The position numbers were made by a program, and so were the translations under genes. 64,000 nucleotides of DNA from Nocardia vulneris (GTDB lineage Bacteria; Actinomycetota; Actinomycetes; Mycobacteriales; Mycobacteriaceae): the NCBI RefSeq assembly GCF_001613425.1, contig NZ_BDCI01000003.1:186001-250000 (forward strand). The letters are read 5' to 3'. The notes beneath the pieces are model-generated. The model ran no database searches. It saw only the letters and a program-made list of their open reading frames with translations, and was not told the origin of the DNA. How positions within the stretch are numbered: the first letter of the stretch is position 1; each line of letters opens with the position of its first letter. Below, in pieces: positions 43,977 to 52,109 of this stretch.

Positions 43977-45242
43977 TTATACGGGCCGAATCTGGCCCTC
44001 GCCCCACACGATCCACTTGGTGGAGGTCAGCTCCGGTAGTGCCATCGGGCCGCGGGCGTGCAGCTTCTGGGTCGAGATGCCGATTTCGGCGCCGAAGCCG
44101 AACTGCTCGCCGTCGGTGAACGCGGTGGACGCGTTCACCATCACAGCGGCGGCGTCGACCCGGCTGGTGAATTCGCGGGCCGCGGCGATCTCGCCGGTGA
44201 CGATGGCTTCGGTGTGCCCGGTGCCCCAGGTGTTGATGTGGTCGATGGCCGCGTCCAGGCCGTCCACCACCTTGAGCGCGATGTCGAGGGTGAGGTACTC
44301 CTCGCCCCAGTCCTTGTCGTTCGCCGGCACCAACCCGGGCAGGTCGCCGTGCACGGTGACACCGTGCCGCTCCAGCGCCTCGATCAGCTTCGGCACCGCC
44401 GTGGTGGCGATGGCGTCGTCGATGAGGACGGTCTCGGCGGCATTGCAGACGCTCGGCCGGCGGGTCTTGGCGTTGAGCAGGATCTGCTCGGCCATGTCCA
44501 GGTCGGCGCCGGCGTGCACGTAGACGTGGCAGTTGCCGGTGCCGGTCTCGATGGTCGGCACCTGCGCGTCCCGGACCACCGCGTTGATCAGGCCCGCGCC
44601 ACCGCGCGGGATGACCACGTCGACCAGGCCGCGGGCCTGGATCAGGTGGGTGACGCTGGACCGGTCCGCACTGGGCAGCAGCTGCACGGCGTCGGCCGGA
44701 AGGCCCTGTGCGACAAGCGCGTCCCGCAGCACGGTGACCAATGCGGCGTTGGAGTGCGCCGCCGAGGACGAGCCGCGCAGCAGCGCCGCGTTGCCGGACT
44801 TGAGGGTGAGGCCGAAGGCGTCCACCGTCACGTTCGGCCTGGCCTCGTAGACCATGCCGACGACGCCGAGCGGCACCCGGACCTGCCTGGTCTCCAGCCC
44901 GTTGGGCAGCACCGAGCCGCGCACCACGGTCCCGACCGGGTCGGGCAGCCCCGCCACCTGGCGCAGCCCGGAGGCGATGCCGTCGATCCGGGACTTCGTC
45001 AACCGCAACCGGTCCAGCAGCGAATCCTCGGTGCCCGCGGATTTCGCCGCCATCAGATCCTCGGCGTTGGCATCGAGGACGGCGTCGGCCGCCGCGAGCA
45101 GTGCGTCGGCGGCCGCGTGCAACGCCTCGTTCTTCTGCGCCGTGGTCAGCTGGGCGAGCACCCGCGACGCGACCCGAGCCTTGCGCGCGGCCTCGTGCAC
45201 CACCTCGCGGACATCCACTTCGGACGCCGTTTCTACCGTCAT
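43977..45242 (-). CDS. proA: Gamma-glutamyl phosphate reductase
   Basis: A 421-residue enzyme of proline biosynthesis that reduces glutamyl-5-phosphate to the semialdehyde with NADPH. The catalytic cysteine is in [13 protein letters not shown]; other signatures include [34 protein letters not shown] and the C-terminal [17 protein letters not shown]. The N-terminus ([20 protein letters not shown]) is typical. Rv2427c counterpart. It heads the leftward gene series and is divergent from a ribokinase gene with 69 bases between starts. Confidence 0.96.
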   Translation of the reverse strand: MTVETASEVDVREVVHEAARKARVASRVLAQLTTAQKNEALHAAADALLAAADAVLDANAEDLMAAKSAGTEDSLLDRLRLTKSRIDGIASGLRQVAGLPDPVGTVVRGSVLPNGLETRQVRVPLGVVGMVYEARPNVTVDAFGLTLKSGNAALLRGSSSAAHSNAALVTVLRDALVAQGLPADAVQLLPSADRSSVTHLIQARGLVDVVIPRGGAGLINAVVRDAQVPTIETGTGNCHVYVHAGADLDMAEQILLNAKTRRPSVCNAAETVLIDDAIATTAVPKLIEALERHGVTVHGDLPGLVPANDKDWGEEYLTLDIALKVVDGLDAAIDHINTWGTGHTEAIVTGEIAAAREFTSRVDAAAVMVNASTAFTDGEQFGFGAEIGISTQKLHARGPMALPELTSTKWIVWGEGQIRPV

Positions 45243-45311
45243 GGCTACAGCCTACTGACCCGGTCCAGGGCGAATCCCACCGCTCGGCGCGACAGGCCTA
45301 GCCTCGACGGC

Positions 45312-46187
45312 ATGGCCGAAAAGACGGACGTTGCCTCGATCGCGGTGCTCGGCAGCATCAACATGGACCTGGTGACGACGACGCGGCGGCGGCCGGTGCC
45401 CGGGGAGACGGTGCTCGGGACGGGGTTCGCGATGGTGCCGGGCGGGAAGGGATCGAACCAGGCCATCGCGGCGCAGCGGGCGGGCGGGTCGGTGCGGTTC
45501 GTGGGCGCGGTCGGTGACGACGTGTTCGCGGACGAGCTGCGGCGGGCGCTGACGGATGCGGCGGTGAACGTGGATCGGCTGCGGACCGTGGCCGGGCCGA
45601 GCGGGGTCGCCGCGATCGTGGTGGACGACGGCGGCGAGAACAGCATCATCGTGGTCGGCGGGGCGAACGCCCGGCTGACCGAGCTGACCGAAGCAGACCT
45701 CGCGGTCATCGCCGATGCCGATATCCTCCTGTGCCAGTTGGAGATCCCGGTCGAGACGGTCGCCGCGGCGGCCCGGCACGCCAGGGCGAACGGCACGACG
45801 GTGCTGCTCAACCCCTCCCCGGCGCAACCGCTTCCCGCCGAGCTCTGGGCGAATGTCGATGTGGCAGTGGTCAATTCGGGTGAGGCCGAGCAGCTCGGCG
45901 CCGAGCTGGACCCGGTGACGCACGTGGTGATCACCCGCGGCGGCGACGGTGCGGTCTACCGCGGGCCGAACAGCGAGATCGCCGAGCCCAGCCCGCACGT
46001 CGAGGTCGTCGACACCACCGGCGCGGGCGACACCTTCACCGGCGCGCTCGCCGCGGCCTGGCATCGCGGCCCCGAATGGGCGCTGAACTGGGCGGTCACC
46101 GCGGGCGCCCTGGCCACGACCAAACTCGGCGCCAGCACCTCCATCCCCACCGCCGAAGAGATCACGGGGGCGCTCGTCGCCGAATAG
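45312..46187 (+). CDS. rbsK: Ribokinase-family sugar kinase
   Basis: A 291-residue PfkB-family kinase, most like ribokinase, which phosphorylates ribose at O5. Motif 1 (sugar binding) is VLGSINMDLVTTT then MVPGGKGSNQAIAA with the GGKGxNxA signature of ribokinases. Motif 2 is DTTGAGDTFTGALAAAW with the catalytic Asp in GAGD. The ATG at 45312 is chosen; the very long frame upstream is antisense to proA. No ribose transporter or regulator is next to it, so the in vivo substrate could be another pentose or a nucleoside. Confidence 0.9.
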   Translation: MAEKTDVASIAVLGSINMDLVTTTRRRPVPGETVLGTGFAMVPGGKGSNQAIAAQRAGGSVRFVGAVGDDVFADELRRALTDAAVNVDRLRTVAGPSGVAAIVVDDGGENSIIVVGGANARLTELTEADLAVIADADILLCQLEIPVETVAAAARHARANGTTVLLNPSPAQPLPAELWANVDVAVVNSGEAEQLGAELDPVTHVVITRGGDGAVYRGPNSEIAEPSPHVEVVDTTGAGDTFTGALAAAWHRGPEWALNWAVTAGALATTKLGASTSIPTAEEITGALVAE

Positions 46188-46332
46188 CCGAACGACACCC
46201 GGCCGGCGAACGGTGATTCGTTCCGGCCGACCTCCGCACAGTCCGCCTCCATACGCGAATCCCCTGGGCGACACCGGGTTCGACCCGGCGGGTTGTTCCC
46301 CCGGCCGGACCCGCGGGCTATCGTTGACGTTC

Positions 46333-47700
46333 ATGCCGACCATGCCGGAGCGCATACCGTCCGAGGACGACCACGAGGCACTGATCGGCAGGTTGGACGC
46401 CGATATCGTCGCCCTCACCTTCGTCGACAATGCCGGGATCACCAGGGTGAAAACCGTGCCCATGCGCCGGCTCGCGCAGGCCGCCCGGTTCGGCGTCGGG
46501 GTCTCGCCCTGCTTCGAAACCTTCGCGTTCGACGACCTGATGACGGTCGGCAAATACCTGGGCGGCCCGGACGGCGACCTGCGGCTGGTCCCGGACCTGT
46601 CCATGCTCACCGAACTCGCCTGCCAACCGGGCTGGGCCTGGGCGCCCGCCGACAAATACACCCAGGACGGCACCCCGTTCGTGGCCTGCCAGCGCGGGTT
46701 CGCCACGCGTCAGGCCGCAGCGGCCCGCGCGGCAGGGCTGCGGCTGTCCATGGCGTTCGAGACGGAGTGGTCCGTCGGCCAGGACACCGCCGAGTTCACC
46801 CCCGCCATCCACGGGCCCGCCTACGGCCTGGTGCGACTCGGGCAGGTCGCCGACTATGCGCGCGAACTCGTCGCGGTGCTGGAGCGGCAGGACATCCTCG
46901 TCGAGCAGTTCCATCCCGAGTACGCACCCGGCCAGCTGGAACTGTCCGTGCAGCCCGCCGACCCGGTCGGCGCCGCCGACGACGCGATCCTGGTGCGGCA
47001 CACCATCCGGCAGGTGAGCACGCAGTACGGCTGGCGCGCCCAGCTCGCCCCCTGTATCGATCCCGCCGGTGCCGGTTCCGGTGCGCACCTGCACTTTTCG
47101 GCACTCGACGACGACGGGCCGCTGTTCGCCACGGGCGAGGGCCCCTACGGCATGCGCGCGACCGGCGAGGCCTTCCTCGCCGGAGTACTTCGGGAACTGC
47201 CCGCATTGGTCGCGGTCGGCGCGGGCAATCCGGCCAGTTTCCTGCGCCTGGTGCCGTCGCGCTGGGCGGGCGCCTGGCAGTGCTGGGGCCGGGAAACCCG
47301 CGAGGCGGCACTGCGTTTCGTCACCGGGGTGCGCGGCACCGAGGAGTGGGCGGCCAACGCTGAAGTCAAATGCTTCGACGCGACCGGGAATCCGTATCTG
47401 ATCGTGGGCTCGATCATCGCGGCCGGGCTGGCGGGGATCGCCGAGGGACTGCGGCTGCCCGCCGAGATCAACGGCGACCCGGTGGATTTCGATGCCGAGC
47501 GCTTGATGATCGCCGGTGTACGACGGTTGCCGACCACTTCCGGCGAAGCCGCCGAGCGTTTGGCCGATTCCGCGGTGCTCGCCGACGCGATGGGCCCCGA
47601 ACTGCACGACGCCCTGCTCACCGTGCGCCGCGCCGAAGCGGCGCGCTACCGGGACACCAGCCCGGAAGAGCTTGTCGCACTGACCCGTTGGCGGTTCTGA
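46333..47700 (+). CDS. Glutamine synthetase-family ligase (non-GlnA type)
   Basis: A 455-residue GS-I fold enzyme. Signatures: FVDNAGITRVKTVP at the N-terminus, active-site FETEWSV and FHPEYAPGQLELSV glutamates, ATP/ammonia site GSGAHLHFS, NPASFLRLVPSRWAGAW, and ANAEVKCFDATGNPYL. It lacks the C-terminal adenylylation loop of GlnA1. Members of this branch ligate glutamate to amines such as polyamines or ethanolamine. One base separates it from an amidohydrolase gene; in the fungal protein FluG and plant NodGS these two domains are fused. The ATG at 46333 is preferred over the longer low-complexity frame. Confidence 0.87.
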   Translation: MPTMPERIPSEDDHEALIGRLDADIVALTFVDNAGITRVKTVPMRRLAQAARFGVGVSPCFETFAFDDLMTVGKYLGGPDGDLRLVPDLSMLTELACQPGWAWAPADKYTQDGTPFVACQRGFATRQAAAARAAGLRLSMAFETEWSVGQDTAEFTPAIHGPAYGLVRLGQVADYARELVAVLERQDILVEQFHPEYAPGQLELSVQPADPVGAADDAILVRHTIRQVSTQYGWRAQLAPCIDPAGAGSGAHLHFSALDDDGPLFATGEGPYGMRATGEAFLAGVLRELPALVAVGAGNPASFLRLVPSRWAGAWQCWGRETREAALRFVTGVRGTEEWAANAEVKCFDATGNPYLIVGSIIAAGLAGIAEGLRLPAEINGDPVDFDAERLMIAGVRRLPTTSGEAAERLADSAVLADAMGPELHDALLTVRRAEAARYRDTSPEELVALTRWRF

Positions 47701-47701
47701 C

Positions 47702-48772
47702 GTGCTGACCGACGGACTCACCCTGACCGATCATCACTGCCACGGCGTGGTACCCGCCGATCTCGATCGTCCCGGTTTCGAACAGTTGCTCAGCGAAGGG
47801 CCCACCGGCACCTTCGACTCCTCGATCGGACTCGCCGTGCGCCGCTGGTGCGCACCGGCCCTCGACCTGCCGCCACATGTCGGCGCGGATGCCTACCTGT
47901 CCCATCGAGCCGAGCTGGGCTGGCGCGAGACCGCGGTCCGCCTGCTCCGCGCGACCGGGACGACCAGCTGGTTCCTCGACACCGGATACGGCGGCGGCAC
48001 AGCGGATTTCGGTGCGCTCGCCGACGGCGAGGTGCGCGAGATCGTGCGCATCGAGCAGGTCGCGGAGCAGGTCATCGCCGAGGTCGGCGCGGGCCGGAAG
48101 GTCTTCGAGCAGATCGAGTCGCGGCTGCGAGCGCGGGCGCGCGAGGCGGTGGGCCTCAAGACCATCGTGGCCTATCGGTGTGGCCTGGACTTCCCGCTGC
48201 GGGATCGGCCGCCGCGCGCGGTCCTGCCCGAACGCCGGCTCGCCGACCCCGATCTGCTCGGCTGGCTGGTCTGTCTCGGTGCGCGGATCGGCGCCGAATA
48301 CGGTCTGCCGCTGCAGTTCCACACCGGCTTCGGCGATACCGATCTGCGGCTGCACCGGGCGGATCCGTTGCTGCTCACCGACTTTCTGCGCAAGACCGCG
48401 GACACCGGCCTGACGGTGATGCTGTTGCACTGCTGGCCGTTCCATCGCAACGCCGCGTATCTGGCGCACGCGTTCGCGCACGTCCGGATGGATGTCGGAC
48501 TCACCGTGCCGTACGTGGGCCACCGCGCCCAGGCGGTGCTGGCCGAAACGCTGGAGCTGGCACCGTTCCGGTCGCTGTGCTACTCCTCGGACGGCTACGG
48601 GCTGCCGGAACTGCACTATCTCGGCGCGCTCTGGTGGCGGCGCGGCCTCGGGCGGCTCCTGGACGAGTGGATCGCCGACGACGTGATCACCACCACCGAC
48701 GCCGAACACCTCGCCGCGGGCATCGCCCACAGCAACGCCGAAGCGGCGTATCCGAGCACGCCGGCGCGGTGA
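47702..48772 (+). CDS. Amidohydrolase, partner of the GS-like enzyme
   Basis: A 356-residue TIM-barrel amidohydrolase of the amidohydrolase-2 type found in the N-terminal half of FluG/NodGS. The N-terminal metal motif is LTDHHCHGVVP; later ligands lie in LPLQFHTGFGDTD, VMLLHCWPFHRNAAY, and the final acidic motif YSSDGYGLPELHY. GTG start one base after the GS-like stop, so they form an operon and probably act on the same gamma-glutamyl compound in synthesis and hydrolysis. The substrate is unknown. Confidence 0.85.
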   Translation: MLTDGLTLTDHHCHGVVPADLDRPGFEQLLSEGPTGTFDSSIGLAVRRWCAPALDLPPHVGADAYLSHRAELGWRETAVRLLRATGTTSWFLDTGYGGGTADFGALADGEVREIVRIEQVAEQVIAEVGAGRKVFEQIESRLRARAREAVGLKTIVAYRCGLDFPLRDRPPRAVLPERRLADPDLLGWLVCLGARIGAEYGLPLQFHTGFGDTDLRLHRADPLLLTDFLRKTADTGLTVMLLHCWPFHRNAAYLAHAFAHVRMDVGLTVPYVGHRAQAVLAETLELAPFRSLCYSSDGYGLPELHYLGALWWRRGLGRLLDEWIADDVITTTDAEHLAAGIAHSNAEAAYPSTPAR

Positions 48773-48849
48773 ACCGGCATTTAATCGAGTGCACTGCGCA
48801 GACCTGATCCCTACCGTTGAGCAGTAACGACAACGAGAGGATCGAACCG

Positions 48850-50073
48850 ATGTTTCCCGTCGAGCTGCGCGGTACCCGGGCGCAGACGCTGATGTGGGCC
48901 GAGGAGCACGCCGTCGAACAGGCGGCGCTGCAACAGCTGCGGAATATCGCCGCGCTGCGCTGGGTCCACGGCGTCCGCGTGATGCCGGACGTGCACCTCG
49001 GCAAAGGCGCGACGGTCGGCTCCGTGATCGCGATGAAGGACGCGGTGTCCCCCGCCGCGGTCGGTGTGGACATCGGCTGCGGCATGGAGAGCGTCAAGAC
49101 CGACCTCACCGCCGCCGACCTGCCCGACGACCTGCGGTCGCTGCGGTCCCGGATCGAGGCGGCGGTGCCGGTGGGCTTCTCCGCACACGACGACGCGGTC
49201 AACGTGGCCAAGCTCGGCGCCGAAGTCACCGCGCTGGGTGCGAGCACCGCGACCCTGCGCACGGGCTGGGATCGCTTCTGGGGTTCGTTCGCCGCGCTGG
49301 ACGACGGCGTGCGGGCACGAGAGGCCAAGGCGCACAAGCAGATGGGCACGCTGGGCGGCGGCAACCACTTCATCGAGGTCTGCCTCGACCAGGACGACGC
49401 GGTGTGGATCCTGCTGCATTCGGGCAGCCGCAACATCGGCAAGGAACTCGCCGAGCGGCACATGGCCGTCGCGCGCACGCTGCCGCACAACGTCGACCTG
49501 CCCGATCGCGATCTGGCGGTGTTCCTTTCCGGCACACCGGAAATGACGGCCTACCGGCGCGACCTGACCTGGGCGCAGGAATACGCCGCGCGTAATCGTG
49601 CGGTGATGCTCGCCCTGGTCTGCCGGGCCGTACGGGACGAATTCGCCGCGCGCGAAGTGCGTTTCGAGCAGCCGATCTCCTGCCACCACAACTATGTGGC
49701 GGAGGAACTCATCGACGGCATCCCGATGCTGGTGACCCGTAAGGGCGCGGTGCGGGCCGGCGCGGGCGATCTCGCGCTGATCCCGGGCTCGATGGGTACC
49801 CGCTCATATGTGGTGCGCGGCAAGGGAAACCCCGCCTCGTTCCAGTCGGCCTCGCACGGCGCGGGCCGGCGGATGAGCCGCAACGCGGCGAAGAAGCAGT
49901 TCACCGTCGCCGACCTGGTCGCGCAGACCGAAGGCGTCGAGTCCCGCAAGGACGCCGGTGTGGTGGACGAGATCCCGGCCGCCTACAAGGACATCGACGA
50001 GGTGATCGCCGCACAGCGGGATCTGGTCGACGTCGTCGCGACGCTCCGGCAGGTGCTGTGCGTCAAGGGCTGA
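48850..50073 (+). CDS. rtcB: RtcB RNA ligase
   Basis: A 407-residue RtcB ligase that joins RNA ends bearing 2',3'-cyclic phosphate or 3'-phosphate to 5'-OH, using GTP and Mn2+. Signatures are VMPDVHLGKGATVGSVIAMK, GVDIGCGMES with the metal-binding Asp and Cys, LGGGNHFIEVCLDQ, LLHSGSRNIGKELA, PGSMGTRSYVV, and SASHGAGRRMSR containing the guanylylated His. ATG 48850 has AGAGG nine bases upstream; a frame starting at 48817 is less likely. No archease gene is adjacent. An RNA-repair role is inferred from the family; the RNA substrate is unknown. Confidence 0.95.
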   Translation: MFPVELRGTRAQTLMWAEEHAVEQAALQQLRNIAALRWVHGVRVMPDVHLGKGATVGSVIAMKDAVSPAAVGVDIGCGMESVKTDLTAADLPDDLRSLRSRIEAAVPVGFSAHDDAVNVAKLGAEVTALGASTATLRTGWDRFWGSFAALDDGVRAREAKAHKQMGTLGGGNHFIEVCLDQDDAVWILLHSGSRNIGKELAERHMAVARTLPHNVDLPDRDLAVFLSGTPEMTAYRRDLTWAQEYAARNRAVMLALVCRAVRDEFAAREVRFEQPISCHHNYVAEELIDGIPMLVTRKGAVRAGAGDLALIPGSMGTRSYVVRGKGNPASFQSASHGAGRRMSRNAAKKQFTVADLVAQTEGVESRKDAGVVDEIPAAYKDIDEVIAAQRDLVDVVATLRQVLCVKG

Positions 50074-50083
50074 GCCGTTGACT

Positions 50084-50121
50084 CCGGGCCGCGCGCGCCA
50101 CACCGTGGGCGCGCGGCCCGG
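50084..50121. terminator. Bidirectional hairpin between rtcB and membrane gene
   Basis: Perfect 13-bp arms CCGGGCCGCGCGC (50084-50096) and GCGCGCGGCCCGG (50109-50121) enclose a 12-base loop, between two convergent stops at 50073 and 50124. No T-run. Confidence 0.75.
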
Positions 50122-50123
50122 AT

Positions 50124-50606
50124 CTACTTGCGCCGCAGGGTGGCCGCGATCCCGGCGCCGATCAGGAACAGACCGGTGATCAGCGCGAAACCGTTCAGCA
50201 CCCAATTGTGCAGGGCGAGATGGAAATCGTCGGACAGCTCCGGCAGGTTCTCGATCTGCCGGTAGGTGTCCTCCGGGAACAGGATCTGCAGCACGCCGGG
50301 GATCAAACCCCACACCAGCCCCGCGATAGCCGTGCCGACCGGCGAGAACGCGGCCAGCGCGGCGACCAGGAACAGCAGCACCGCGCCGCCGATGATCTGG
50401 AAGTTCGAACCCCACCGGTCGGCGGCGGTGCCGAGGAGCACCCACTGCCGGGTGTCCAGCGCACCGTGCGCGGCGAGCCCGATCCCGATCGGCGTCACCA
50501 CCAGTCCGACCACCGACCCGATCAGCGTCCGCCCGAAGCCGCTGCGGGTCTGGAACTGCGTGCCCGGCGGTGACCAGCCCGCGGGTGGCTGATAGTTGCT
50601 CGACAT
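50124..50606 (-). CDS. Four-helix membrane protein, function unknown
   Basis: A 160-residue protein with a Pro/Gly-rich N-terminal tail (SSNYQPPAGWSPPGTQFQTR) and four membrane segments: ~28-45, ~68-90, ~92-110 and ~137-156, ending in a basic ATLRRK. No recognised domain. It is 82 bases downstream of the diguanylate cyclase on the same strand; a short tandem repeat lies in that gap. Convergent with rtcB. Confidence 0.75.
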   Translation of the reverse strand: MSSNYQPPAGWSPPGTQFQTRSGFGRTLIGSVVGLVVTPIGIGLAAHGALDTRQWVLLGTAADRWGSNFQIIGGAVLLFLVAALAAFSPVGTAIAGLVWGLIPGVLQILFPEDTYRQIENLPELSDDFHLALHNWVLNGFALITGLFLIGAGIAATLRRK

Positions 50607-50647
50607 GGTTGCCCTCCTGCGGGTCCCCGGCGCCGGGAATCTTCCCA

Positions 50648-50683
50648 GTCTTATTCTCCCCCGGCGTCTTATTCTCCCCCGGC
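50648..50683. repeat. Tandem 18-bp duplication
   Basis: GTCTTATTCTCCCCCGGC occurs twice head to tail (50648-50665, 50666-50683), just 5' of the four-helix membrane gene and after the cyclase stop. It could be a recent slippage event that alters spacing upstream of the membrane gene. Confidence 0.85.
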
Positions 50684-50688
50684 GTCGG

Positions 50689-51828
50689 TCACGCCGAGTC
50701 GCGAGTGTCGACGCCGTACAGCGCGGCGATGTTCTCGACCACGACGGTGTTGCCGCCCCGCTGTTTCGCCTGATACATCGCGCTGTCCGCGCAGCGGATC
50801 AGATCCTGTACCAGCCGGCGGGTGCGGTGGAAGCCGATCACGTCCGCCTCGCCGATCGACAGGCCGAGGCTGGCGGTCACCGAGATCGATCCCATCGGCG
50901 CGGCGAGGGCGGCGCGCAACCGCTCCGCGGCGTCCAGCGCGTCGGGCAGCGACAGGCGGGCGACGATCGCGAATTCCTCACCGCCGAGCCGGGACACGAT
51001 GCTGTCCGCCGGTGCGTGGTGCAGCAACCGTTCCGCGGTCGTCACCAGTACCTTGTCCCCGGCGTGGTGCCCGAAGGTGTCGTTGACGACCTTGAACCGA
51101 TCCAGGTCGGCCATCAGGACACAGACCGGAACCGGGCCGGGACGGGCGACCACCAGCGAGGAGTGATATTCGAAACCGCGCCTGCTCAGCAGCGTCGTCA
51201 GCGGATCGGACAGCATGTCGGTACGCAGCACCCAGTAACAGAACTGCAGGCCCGGCGCCACCACCGTCGCCGCGACCATGCCGAGGATCATGATGGCCGC
51301 CGAGGCCGGGTCGCCCTCTCCGAACAGCGGCACGGCGAGCACCACGGCCGAGGCGAGCGACCACGCGGTGTGCACGGCGAGCAGCCGCGGACTGTGGAAA
51401 GCGCTGACATAGATGCCGACGATCAGCAACAGCAGCATGCCGACCGAGCGCACCACGTAGCCGGGGCTCAGCAGACAGACCACCGTCACGCACACGTCAC
51501 CCGCCGCGATGAGGACCAGCGATTCCAGCACGTTCGGCCAGGGCAGGAACCACCAGCGCGCGACCCACACGACCGACAGCGCCGTGATGCACCAGAGCAC
51601 CGTCCGGCCGAAGAGCGTGTCCGGGCCCGCCGGCGACGTCACGGTGAGCACGCTGATGAACGGCGTTGCCAGGCCGCACAATCCGATCGCGATCTTCACC
51701 ACCCCGAGCGCGTTGCGGGACTCCAGGGCGTTCACCACCCAGCGATAGTCGACGCCGTCGCGCCACCAGTCCCGCAGCAGTTGGACGTGGTCGGTCAGCG
51801 CCGCACCTCGTTTGCTCCGCTCGTTCAT
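50689..51828 (-). CDS. Membrane diguanylate cyclase (GGDEF)
   Basis: A 379-residue protein with about five or six N-terminal membrane helices (~40-205) and a C-terminal GGDEF domain that makes cyclic di-GMP. The active site is intact as RLGGEEFAIVARL, with upstream VLMADLDRFKVVNDTFGHHA and downstream GLSIGEAD. No RxxD inhibitory site precedes GGEEF at the usual spacing, so feedback inhibition may be absent. The membrane part is a MASE-like sensor of unknown input. Start at ATG 51828 (MNERSKRG). No EAL partner is present in the window. Divergent from recQ. Confidence 0.9.
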   Translation of the reverse strand: MNERSKRGAALTDHVQLLRDWWRDGVDYRWVVNALESRNALGVVKIAIGLCGLATPFISVLTVTSPAGPDTLFGRTVLWCITALSVVWVARWWFLPWPNVLESLVLIAAGDVCVTVVCLLSPGYVVRSVGMLLLLIVGIYVSAFHSPRLLAVHTAWSLASAVVLAVPLFGEGDPASAAIMILGMVAATVVAPGLQFCYWVLRTDMLSDPLTTLLSRRGFEYHSSLVVARPGPVPVCVLMADLDRFKVVNDTFGHHAGDKVLVTTAERLLHHAPADSIVSRLGGEEFAIVARLSLPDALDAAERLRAALAAPMGSISVTASLGLSIGEADVIGFHRTRRLVQDLIRCADSAMYQAKQRGGNTVVVENIAALYGVDTRDSA

Positions 51829-52109
51829 TGCCACAAGTCCTCGGCGTCGACGAATCCTCGTATCTCCACGAAAAGCGCACCTGATGCGGTGAATACCGCC
51901 ACCTGACGCCGGACTCGACCCGGCGACGTCACAGCAATTCAGGCAGTGTAAGGCACACCACGAGTTCACAACCCCGGATATACCGACCGTTTCGAACGGG
52001 ATTCGGCGCGTCGCCCTTGCCCGTGGTATCAGACGGCGACTGGCGCGCAGGGGACGGGCGGACGCGACGCGCGCCAGGTGTGTCGGTACCGTCGGGCACG
52101 ATGGAGCGC

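Noticed and set aside
44058..45311. Upstream extension of the ribokinase frame by about 418 codons
   Set aside because: It is antisense to proA; ribokinase motifs start right after the ATG at 45312.
46213..46332. 40-residue N-terminal extension of the glutamine synthetase-like protein
   Set aside because: Pro/Gly-rich and without fold; ATG at 46333 directly precedes the usual GS-family N-terminus.
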